From Planococcus citri (Eukaryota; Arthropoda; Insecta; Hemiptera; Pseudococcidae): a stretch of DNA of 64,000 nucleotides. The DNA is taken from the NCBI RefSeq assembly GCF_950023065.1, contig NC_088679.1, positions 30,566,001 to 30,630,000 of the forward strand, read 5' to 3'. A program made the position numbers and the translations under genes. The notes beneath the pieces are model-generated. The model had not been told where the DNA came from, ran no database searches, and saw only the letters and a program-made list of their open reading frames with translations. Below, piece by piece: positions 50,844-59,174 of the stretch (positions are counted from its first letter, which is position 1; each line of letters opens with the position of its first letter).

Positions 50844-51064
50844 CGTAATCGATAGTTAGGAATTACAGTTTCAACCTTATTATGAAGCTTCTGAACCAGT
50901 TTTCCGCAAATTCCGCAGTCGTACTGGAAACATTTTAAATTCCCGAAGAAGACTTATTTTGCGTTAAAGGCTCCAAAAAACTACAGGAAAATATTTGAAA
51001 CAGGTTCGTCTGATCGATATTATACGTACATAATGGTGAACGAAGTGTTAGATTAGCTACTTAG
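50844..51064 (+). pseudogene. broken copy of the 73-codon exon
   Basis: This segment aligns with 54571-54792. The acceptor 'attgaaattgcag' is kept, but the fourth codon is TAG and there are several small indels. These include added bases near 'attccgcagtcg' and changes near the 3' end. The final 'gttagattagctacttag' is kept. It cannot encode the same peptide. Confidence 0.65.
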
Positions 51065-51543
51065 TTTGAAAGAACAGGGTTTTTAAAATCGAATTTTCAA
51101 AATTTCTCCGTTACAGAATGGTAACTACGAGTAATTTTTACTTTTATTACGAATTGAACCACACGTGTCGAGTGATTTTTACTATAAGATTAAAATACCT
51201 ATATTTTTTGGCTGTCATTTATTGTTATTTGATAAGTAATTCTTGTAAAAAAATTTTTCCGTGAAAAAGTACCTACGAAGTTGTTTATGCATACCTACTT
51301 ATCATTTTCACCTTTGAGTGTGCGACCAGTAAAAATTCGAGCATACCGAATCCTTGAGAAAATACATTGGTGAACCAAAATTTAAACGCATAAACAACCT
51401 TAATGAGGTAGATAAACGAAAATTTTCGGATTGACTGACTGAACACAGTACTAGTTGTCATAAATTGTCCATTGTTCATTCAGTTCTGTCGTATATTTGT
51501 GATATCAAATTAGTATTCATTCATCTTTTAAATTTGCCACAAA

Positions 51544-51705
51544 ATGAAGTTATACGGAATATACGAGTATTTGTTACTCATTCTAACAGTTATTTTTCTC
51601 CCGATGATGTCTACTTTAGACTGCAAGAATTTCTACGAGCCTTGCCAAAGCAACGATGATTGTTGCTTCGACGTTTGTGGTATCCAAGACAACGTATGTC
51701 ATTAA
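51544..51705 (+). CDS. small secreted six-cysteine ICK (knottin) peptide, copy A
   Basis: An uninterrupted 53-codon frame starts at ATG (context cacaaaATGaag). Residues 1-24 or so form a signal peptide with the core LLLILTVIFLP. The mature part of about 28 residues has cysteines at 27, 34, 40, 41, 45 and 52, spacing C-x6-C-x5-CC-x3-C-x6-C. This is the inhibitor-cystine-knot layout found in arthropod toxins, enzyme inhibitors, antimicrobial peptides and other secreted knottins. A poly(A) signal AATAAA follows at 51780. There is no propeptide, so processing would be signal cleavage only. Which of the possible roles applies cannot be read from the sequence; salivary effector, venom-like, immune and inhibitor roles are all open. 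The track frame that overlaps it in another register is a shadow. Confidence 0.82.
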   Translation: MKLYGIYEYLLLILTVIFLPMMSTLDCKNFYEPCQSNDDCCFDVCGIQDNVCH

Positions 51706-51779
51706 TGAAAGGCTACAACCAACCGCAATTGATCTTGAAAATTCACATCATGGTTCATGTTCTTAACTGCTTAATTGCT

Positions 51780-51785
51780 AATAAA
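51780..51785 (+). terminator. poly(A) signal, ICK copy A
   Basis: AATAAA lies 74 bases after the stop and is followed by 'cttttcattgactgttggag', a GT-rich downstream element. The same block is kept in copy B. The transcript would be about 320 bases from a start near the TTCAGTTC initiator-like word at 51479. Confidence 0.6.
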
Positions 51786-51892
51786 TCTTTTCATTGACTG
51801 TTGGAGTTGCATTAATATTTTTACACAGGTGGGTATGTTCTCGTTCAAGTGTCTTTTTAGCAGATGAACGTGGTTTTTGATGATACGATATA

Positions 51893-52607
51893 CGAGGGTG
51901 GATCAAAAAGTAAGTTACACGTGGCTGTAGATTTTGAACGGGTGAACATTTTTTCACCAAAATTGGGGGAAATGTAGTTCAAACATTTAACAAGACTTGA
52001 CAAAATTTATTTTGCATTTGGATGCGTCATTCGTTTTTTACAGCGTTATTAGTACAGTGCTGATACAAAAATTTCCTCAAAAGGGGTGTTTGGCCAAAAA
52101 CAAAATTTTTTTGGTTGCTATAATTACGACTAAAATTCATCAAGAATTACTCAAAACGTATCGTACTAATGTTATTTCTAGTTGGGAAGCGATTTGGCGC
52201 TGTAGACTTTTCATGTGATGGTCGAAAAATTTCAGGTGCCGAGTGCCTCCGTGGAAGGCCAATGTTCAGCAGATCATCACTGAACGATCTACTTTTTCTG
52301 GATACTGCTCGAATCAAAATAATGTTGGTACATTATGTCTCGAGTGGTTTTCAATTGATTTTCTGATAAATTTTTCTTTTGCCAGCTTAAAAAATTAATT
52401 TTTTCTCGAATATCATTTTTGGAGGAAATTTCTTCAACGATACTTTACTAATAACGCTGTAAAAAACGAACAACGCGTCCAAATGCAAAATAAATTTTCT
52501 CAAATCTTGTCAAGTGTTTGAACTACATTTCCCCAAATTTTGGTCAAAAAATGTTCACCTGTTCAAAATCTACAGCCATGTGTAACTTACTTTTTGATCC
52601 ACCCTCG
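51893..52607. mobile_element. mariner-type MITE inserted in unit A, 715 bp
   Basis: The outer ends are 'cgagggtggatcaaaaagta' and its inverse complement, continuing as 'agttacac.tggctgtagatt'. The inverted arms extend about 180-190 bp inward with a modest number of differences. The TA target is duplicated (51891-51892 and 52608-52609), and unit B shows the uninterrupted site 'gatatacctata' near 55606. Ends with the 'gtgg.tcaaaaagtaagt' theme are characteristic of mariner-like elements. The central 370 bp has no complete transposase; the frames at 51997 and 52169 are not genes. Confidence 0.92.
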
Positions 52608-53318
52608 TACCTATACTTATCGAAAAGTTGTTTTCCCTCTATGATGATATCTTCATTTTGGTGCAAATTTTATATGTAGTAAGTATGTACTATGTACCTT
52701 GGTATATAAAAAAAAAAACAAAAACATTCTAACCCTCCGCTTAGAATTTGTTGAACATGTGAATTTTTCTATCCAAACATGGGTGTGAACCAAAATTTTA
52801 GCTGTTCAAAAATTGATATCCAGCCGTTCTGGGGGTACTTGAAATTACTCTGAAAAAAAATAATTTCGCACTAGAGGCTCCAGAACGTTTGAAATTTACA
52901 AAAAATGAATTTGAAAGGTGCATATTGGCTAATAATTTTTTTTGAGGGGTGTTTATAATTGCAGGATAGTGAATTCCACATTTTCAACTCAGTTCTGCTC
53001 GAATTCTTGAAATCTCCTTAAATAAATTTTTGAAATATCCAAAAAATTTTCAAATCAGAATTGCAGGGTTGTATAGTGGTTCCCTTGTAGGTCTTTTACT
53101 TTTAAATATAAATCTTGTAGCCAGATACTTGTTGAATTATCTTCGAATTAAACCAAAAATTTCATAAAGTTGACATTTTTTTCACTTCGTCCAATTATAC
53201 GCTGGAAAAATCTGCTATTTAAAAACTGGTAAGTGCATGAACACCCCCCCCAAAAAAAAAACCTTCTTCCCATCGTTTCCTATGCTGAAATTAGTCAGCT
53301 TATTACGTATACAACATA

Positions 53319-53550
53319 CTACCAGGGCCGACTGATACTACCTATAGGAACTTGACAGAGGTGCGCCGCGCTAGTGTCGCCTTGTTTCTGATTGGCTGAT
53401 GAAAGGTCCCCGAATAAACATTGGAATGTATTGTTGTGAAAATTGAGGAAAATTGTTGAAAATTGCTGATAACAACGGGACCTTTCGTTAGTTCCGGTGT
53501 TTTTTACTACAATTTCCTAGAGCGCGACAGTTGTCTTGTCAAATCCCTAT
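53319..53550. mobile_element. 232 bp TA-flanked insertion in unit A
   Basis: Unit B reads straight from 'acaacata' into 'ggctacatcgc'. In unit A, 232 bp intervene and TA is present on both sides (53317-53318 and 53551-53552). Inside, 'gaaaggtccc' and 'gggacctttc' form an inner inverted pair, and 'ggaacttgacag' near the left is loosely mirrored by 'cttgtcaaatccc' at the right. It is GC-richer than its surroundings. Likely a small non-autonomous DNA transposon; a deletion in B is the alternative. Confidence 0.7.
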
Positions 53551-53552
53551 TA

Positions 53553-53743
53553 GGCTACATCGCACACAGCAAAAAACTTTACACAATATTAAAACTCGTA
53601 CTTTGTGACCAGAGGAGTAAATTATGCCGAAATGTTGACGTTCGGTGGTTTTCGACGAACTTTATATACGTACTCGTATATTATATAGCGGTTAAAAGGC
53701 CGGAGGAATTTTTCGTATTTTCGCGTTAAACAGCCTACAGCCC
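53553..53743. other. near-identical end block of unit A
   Basis: The last 191 bp of unit A match 56963-57151 with one substitution and almost no other change, in contrast to the roughly 10% difference elsewhere. The block contains TATA-like words, a hairpin of TATACG and CGTATA around TACT, and a reading frame of about 58 codons without a recognised family (start TTG or internal). Confidence 0.75.
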
Positions 53744-54570
53744 GGGAATGAAATCGATTGAAAAAGAAGCAAATCTCTTTGCGCAAAAGAATTCAGTGTA
53801 CTTTCGACAGTTCTGATTTCGAATTTCAAATTACTTTTTGGGTACGAAGACAGCCCCCCTAACGTAGTAAGCCCTCAAATTGAAAAAAAAAAAAAAACAG
53901 AAAAATTCGATCTACTTTTTAATACAAGCCCTCTTGAGTCACACATTAGGACCTCAAATCCTCCTCCCACCACCCGAAGAAAACATCTTAAAAAATTAGT
54001 GTGGACAAATGATTGTCGGCTGCTCAGAGTTACTGATTCAGAATTTCATCTTTTTTTTTAATAACGAGCCCCCTCAGTTTTAAAAAATCAAACAGGTTGA
54101 GTGAAGACCTTGCATCTTTTTTTTGGATTTTTGTGAACAACTGTTCCTTAAAAATTTCAATTTTGAGTGATCTGAAGTCTTATAATATTGAATTGCAGAT
54201 GAGCATTATGATTCATTTTTCAAATGGGAAATTTAAAAGAAATGTTTATGGAAGAGTGGATTGAATTTCCTCGCCATTATTTTCCATTGCTCAAAATGAA
54301 ATCTAAAAACGTTGTTCATGATCGAAAATAAATTTGGTGACCTATCCCCATCGTACCTCACTCAGATGTCGAGGATGAGTTTGTAACTAATAATTAAACT
54401 ACTAGATAACCCTTCGCATGAGATTTCAAAAATTGTTGGATTTCTGAAAAATAAATGTCAAAAATCCTCAAGTCCATTATTTCAGCATGCCCAAATTTAT
54501 TTTTTGATTTTTTAGAGTTTTTTTTTGGTCAGAATACCAAAATAAAAAAATTAAATTTCTGAAATTGCAG

Positions 54571-54792
54571 CTTAATCGAGTTGAAAAGCTCGAATTCCAG
54601 TTTCAACCTCATTATGAAGCTTCTGAGCCAGTTTTTCGTAAATTCCAGTCGTACTGGAAACACTTTAAATTCCCGAAGAAGACTTATTATGCGTTAGAGG
54701 CTCCAAAAAACGTCGGGAAAATATTTGAAACAGCTGTTCGTCTGATCGATATTATACATAATAGTGTGCGAAGTGTTAGATTAGCTACTTAG
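54571..54792 (+). CDS. possible terminal coding exon, 73 codons, intact in unit B
   Basis: A strong acceptor 'tttctgaaattgcag' precedes an open frame of 73 codons ending in TAG. The text is protein-like, with words such as LNRVEKLEFQFQPHYEASEP, 'KFPKKTYYALEAP' and 'FETAVRLIDIIHN', and charged and aromatic residues in balance. It lacks an ATG, so earlier exons are needed; none was identified. Differences to unit A within the exon include stops and indels in A only, so B may be the functional copy. The family is not recognised. A transposon-derived exon remains possible. Confidence 0.4.
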   Translation, partial: LNRVEKLEFQFQPHYEASEPVFRKFQSYWKHFKFPKKTYYALEAPKNVGKIFETAVRLIDIIHNSVRSVRLAT

Positions 54793-55271
54793 TTTGAAAG
54801 AACAGGGTTTTTAAAATCAAATTTTCAAAATTTCTCCGTTACAGAATGGTATCTAATTTTTACTTTTATCACGAATTGAACCACACGTGTTGAGTGATTT
54901 TTACTATAAGATTAAAATACCTATATTTTTTGGCTGTCATTTATCATTATTTGATAAGTAATTCTTGTTAAAAAAATTTTCCGCGAAAAAATACCTACCT
55001 GGTTGTTTGTGCGTACTTATCATTTTCACCTTTGAGTGCGCGACCAATAAAAATTCGAGCATACCGAATCCTTGAAAAAATACATTGGTGAACCAAAATT
55101 TAAATACATAAACAACCTTAAAGAGGTAGATAAACGAAAATTTTCGGATATTCACTGACTGTACTCAGTAATACATATCTAGTTGCCATAAATTGTCCAT
55201 TGTTCATTCAGTTCTGTCGCATATTTGTGATATCAAATTAGTATTCATTTTTCTCTTGAATTTGCCACAAA

Positions 55272-55428
55272 ATGAAATCATACGGAATATACGAGTATTT
55301 GTTACTCATTCTAACAGTTTTTTTTTTTCTCGATAATATCAACTGAAGGATGCACCACTCTCGACAAATCTTGCCAAAGTAACGATGAATGTTGCTTCAT
55401 GAATTGTTTTCAAGGATTCTGCAAATAA
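55272..55428 (+). pseudogene. ICK peptide gene, copy B, frameshifted in a T-run
   Basis: The 5' part keeps the same start and hydrophobic signal core as copy A. A run of eleven T at 55318-55328 then shifts the frame by one and leads to an early stop (157 bases from ATG to the downstream stop, not a multiple of three). The downstream register still carries six cysteine codons with spacing C-x6-C-x5-CC-x3-C-x4-C and ends in a stop at the homologous place. Either the gene is dead, or the T-run length is a sequencing or assembly error. The AATAAA of the copy is at 55504. Confidence 0.75.
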
Positions 55429-55954
55429 TGAAAGGCTTCAAACGACCGAAATTGATCTTGAAAATTCACATCAATGGTTCATGTTTGTAACTGCTTAATT
55501 GCTAATAAATCTTTTCATTGACTGTTGGAGTTGCATTAATATTTTTACACAGGCATGTTCTCGTTAAAGTACCCTTTTAGCAGATGAACGTGGTTTTTGA
55601 TAATACGATATACCTATATTCATCGAAAAGTTTTTTCCGCTCCATGATGATATCTTCATTTTGGTGCAAATTTTATGCATGTAGTAGATAAGTATACCAG
55701 GTCTAAAAAACAAACCATTCAAACCCTCCGCTTAGAATTTGTTGAACGTGTGAATTTTTCTAGCTAAACTTGGGTGTGAACCAAAATTTTAGCTGTCCAA
55801 AAATTGATATCCAGCCGTTCCCCTACTTGATATTATACTAAAAAAAAAAAACTGATTTTGCTACAGAGGCTCCAAAACGTTTGAAATTTACAAAAAACGA
55901 ATTTGAAAGGTCCATATTGGCTAATAATTTTTTTTTTTTTTGGTGTTTATAATT

Positions 55955-56603
55955 GAATCGGTAAGAACAGAAAGGGACTAAGTCACATTTTTGCGATTTC
56001 ACTTTTTCACAGATATCAATATGGGGGTTTCAAAGTACGCCGGATCGACTGGTGATGTCAAATTTCCACAAAACTGCCGGGAAACTTGTATTTGGGTGCA
56101 GAAAAGGGCCGTGTCCGCATTGATGACTTTTCTGTTAAATTTTTTTAATTCCTTGAAAAATAACTAAGTAACATTTTCGAGAAGACCATTTTTTGAAATT
56201 CAAGTTCATCTCTGTACTAAAAAAAAAGACGAAAAAATTAACAACTGAAGCAAAAAGTTTTACACCTCAAGGGGTTTTTGGTCAATTTAAACGAGATATC
56301 AGTCTAAGTGATGTACTTAGATGTAGAATCAAGTCCCATTCGCGATTCGTGCCCGAGCAATTCCAAGAGAAATTTTGGCGATTGAGTGCAGAAAGGGTCC
56401 AAGTCCCATTTGTTTAGGCAGCAACAGCAACGGCGCATGTGAATGTTTTTTTTCGAAACTGTGCTAAAAATTGCGTCTTGGGGTTCTCTTTCAATGACCT
56501 TAAGCATGTTCACCAAAAATTTTTGATTTTCGAATAAATCAGTTTTTTGTTATTTCTGAAAAATGCGAAAATGGACTTAGCCCTTTTCTGTTCTCACCGA
56601 TTC
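55955..56603. mobile_element. 649 bp inverted-end element inserted in unit B
   Basis: The left end 'gaatcggtaagaacagaaag' and the right end 'cttttctgttctcaccgattc' are inverse complements with two or three mismatches, continuing into 'ggactaagtc' and 'ggacttagc'. AATT is present on both sides (55951-55954 and 56604-56607). Unit A shows the empty site 'tttataattgcagg' near 52960. A 74-codon frame inside (56193-56417) is lysine- and phenylalanine-rich and not recognised. A 4-base AATT target is unusual for common families; the superfamily is not assigned. Confidence 0.88.
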
Positions 56604-56962
56604 AATTACAGGATAATGAATTCCACATTTTCAACTCAGTTCTGCTCCAATTCCTGGAATCTCCTTAAATAAATTTTTGAAATATCCAAGAATTTTTCAA
56701 ATCAGAATTGCAGGGCTGTAGTGGTTCCTTTGCAAGTCTTTTACTTTTACTTTTTAGTACTCGTACATATATAAATCTTGTAGACCTACTTGTTGAATTA
56801 TCTTCGAATTAAACTAACGATTTTATAAAGTTGACATTTTTTTTCATTTCGTGCAATTACACGCTGGAAAAATACTGCTATTTAAAAAATGGTAGACGAA
56901 CACCCTTTTCCACATCCTTTCCTATGCTGAAATTAGTCAGCTCATTTTATGCACAACATAGG

Positions 56963-57151
56963 CTACATCGCACACAGCAAAAAACTTTACACAATAGTAA
57001 AACTCGTACTTTGTGACCAGAGGAGTAAATTATGCCGAAATGTTGACGTTCGGTGGTTTTCGACGAACTTTATATACGTACTCGTATATTATATAGCGGT
57101 TAAAAGGCCGGAGGAATTTTTCGTATTTTCGCGTTAAACAGCCTACAGCCC
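56963..57151. other. near-identical end block of unit B
   Basis: Partner of the block at 53553-53743, with one difference (aatag versus aatat near the start). It closes the duplication; the next bases 'tgttgatgagt' are unique. Confidence 0.75.
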
Positions 57152-58193
57152 TGTTGATGAGTTTTGTTCTTTTTGCTGCAATTACTTAGTTACTTTTACA
57201 CTCTCGAGACGTTTACGATATATGGTGGTTGTTGGTTGAGTTGAAGCGAACTCAAACTTTTGCTAATACGCCTGATGGAATATTTTTTTTCATTGCCCTT
57301 CTTGCCCTGTTCGCATTCCCGGGTAAATATAACCGCAACGTGTAAATTTTAAACGCGATAGCGCTGCAAACCTATTAAGTTTTAGCTACTTTGTCGCCGA
57401 CGTTGCGAAGTACGTAGAGTGGAGTTTTAACCGCGTAAACAGAAAAATCATTTTACTAACGAAATTAATAGCTATTTAATAGGTACCAACTTACCAAGAA
57501 TGTGAGTATTTGAAAGTGCTTTTGATTTTAAGCGCGCTATAAAGCTCGCCTCGCTTTTCGAAAACGTTAATTAATTAGATAAAATGTAAATTTCAGTAAA
57601 CACGAGTTAGCGGTAAACCTTTATATTATCGAATTTCGTGACTGTATTCCTGTTGTAGGTATGTAATGTTTATGTATGTACGTCTGCGTATCAACGACTT
57701 TTTCATATACTTACCTTTGTGTAAATAGACAAGAAATGAGAAACGTGTCGTAATAATTTACCATCTCGAAAGTTTAAAATAAATAAAATTTATTTTCTTC
57801 GTGTTACAGAACGCGTTCTTTTATCGATGGTAAAATAATTTCGTTTTTTAACAAAAATATGTAACACAAAAATAAGACTAGTTAAACTAATCGGAAAAAC
57901 TTATTTAAAAAAAAAATACTTAAAAATATATTTTATACAAAATTCGTATTAAAAAAAAGATAACTAAAAGTCTATGGCCGATGACAACCTATTTTGTACA
58001 TTCGAGTCTATCACGTAACACTCAACTCGGAGCTTGGGATATATAAATAGGGAATTTATATTTAACAGACAATAAAAGGGAAAACATAAAACGATGTCTA
58101 CAAAGTACAGCTACCTACAGTTAGTTTATAAAATCGAAAGTCAAATAAGGAATTGAGGGGGGGGGGATGAATTTTTAATTTGGCAACAAAAAC
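57152..58193. other. unique intergenic stretch and 3' flank of gene 3
   Basis: No coding exon is seen. On the - strand, AATAAA (TTTATT at 57789-57794) and ATTAAA (58174-58179) are possible poly(A) signals for gene 3; the former would leave a 3' UTR of about 400 bases. Confidence 0.4.
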
Positions 58194-59174
58194 TTAACCA
58201 GATACTCTAACTTTATTGTAGTTGTTTTGTTCAGCAGTGGCGAAGTCATACCTGTAGTTACCATTGTTGACTGGAACGAATGGTTCTTCTTTTAGCTTAG
58301 TGGGAGACGATGGAGTGGTGGATTTGATACCGGAGCTGAAGACGCTCTTGGCAGCAGTATTTGGTACAGTTGGGTAAAACGAGTTGTACGAATAGAATTG
58401 CGGATTTTGTGGCTGAGTGAACGAGACTGGTTGGTAATACGTGTTCGGCAAAGTGTTACTTAACAGGTAGTTGTTCAAGCTGGGTATTTGAGCAGTTGGT
58501 GCAGCCTTCAGAGATGCTTGCACTTGAGGGATCTGTTGAGTTTTGACTTGAGCTGCAGATGGTTGAACAGCAGCAGCGCTCTTGAAGTAATCACTGACTA
58601 CGTTTGGAGATACTTGAGCAACTTGACCGGTTTGAGAAGCTGTCTGAGGTACGGCATACGGATACACAGCTGGATAAAATGGGAAGTTACCAAAATCAAC
58701 GTACGAAGGGTAAGATTGAGGGGCAGCTGCGGCAGCTTGCTGAGTGTAGTAAGGTTGCACGAAGAATTGCTGTTGTTGAGGCGATACGATTCCAGAGGTT
58801 GATGGCTGAGCCGCGTACAAAGAGGTGACTGGTTGCTGAGGGTTTTGGAAAATAGCTGCGGCCTGTTGAGGTTGCAACGTGTAGAAGAGCTGGTCTTGAG
58901 GGTACGTTATGTACTGTTGGGGTTGCACTTGTGGTTGGGTGTTGGTCGTGGGTGTTTGGGTGTTTTTCAAGTTGTCACGTTCGATGTCTTCCAGTTGTAC
59001 TTTGCCTGACTGTGGAGTAGCGGTGTATTGGGCGGTTTGCTGACTATACTGTTGCTGGGGCTGGGTTTGTTGTTGGCTGAATTGTTGAGACGTTTGTTGA
59101 CCGAATTGTTGGGAGGTTTGTTGGCATAGCGATTGGTGCAAGATGAAGATCAAGAAGAAAACCGATTGCATTTT
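58194..59174 (-). CDS. gene 3: secreted Q-rich Cys-free protein, 325 aa
   Basis: The frame on the - strand opens with ATG at 59171, three bases after the acceptor-like 'ttctgttttcag', and ends at 58194. The coding exon may therefore begin at 59174, with more codons or only 5' UTR in an upstream exon. MQSVFFLIFILHQSLC is a good signal peptide. After it come Gln-rich repeats of the types 'QQTSQQFGQ' and 'QPQQQY' (about 17-60), then a Pro/Gln/Tyr/Ala-rich body with a 'YPSYVDFGNFPFYPAVYPY' aromatic block. The C-terminus is 'NNGNYRYDFATAEQNNYNK' and a few residues more. No cysteine is present in the mature chain. Composition suits cuticle, chorion or other secreted matrix. The family is not recognised. 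Frames at 58488-58828 on the + strand are shadows. Confidence 0.85.
   Translation of the reverse strand, partial: KMQSVFFLIFILHQSLCQQTSQQFGQQTSQQFSQQQTQPQQQYSQQTAQYTATPQSGKVQLEDIERDNLKNTQTPTTNTQPQVQPQQYITYPQDQLFYTLQPQQAAAIFQNPQQPVTSLYAAQPSTSGIVSPQQQQFFVQPYYTQQAAAAAPQSYPSYVDFGNFPFYPAVYPYAVPQTASQTGQVAQVSPNVVSDYFKSAAAVQPSAAQVKTQQIPQVQASLKAAPTAQIPSLNNYLLSNTLPNTYYQPVSFTQPQNPQFYSYNSFYPTVPNTAAKSVFSSGIKSTTPSSPTKLKEEPFVPVNNGNYRYDFATAEQNNYNKVRVSG

Larger units (their letters stand above)
49902..53743. repeat. tandem duplication, unit A
   Basis: Unit A and unit B (53744-57151) align in order over nearly their full length. Both start 'gggaatgaaat.gattg' and both end 'gttaaacagcctacagccc'. Unit A is 3842 bp; without its two insertions (51893-52607 and 53319-53550 plus target duplications) it is about 2.9 kb. 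Between the breakpoints lie a degenerate 73-codon exon (50844-51064) and an intact ICK peptide gene (51544-51705). Confidence 0.92.
53744..57151. repeat. tandem duplication, unit B
   Basis: Unit B is directly joined to unit A. It is 3408 bp, or about 2.75 kb without its own insertion at 55955-56603. It contains an intact 73-codon exon (54571-54792) and a frameshifted ICK gene (55272-55428). Most of it looks roughly nine-tenths identical to A by eye, except for the last 189 bp, which are nearly identical. Confidence 0.92.

Noticed and set aside
51997..52366. Two frames of 65-73 codons inside the mariner-type MITE
   Set aside because: One runs through the inverted arm and neither shows transposase motifs.
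51285..55155. Similar - strand frames in both duplicated units (51285-51479 and 54937-55155)
   Set aside because: Their similarity only reflects the DNA duplication; they overlap the conserved 5' flank of the ICK genes and carry no own signals.
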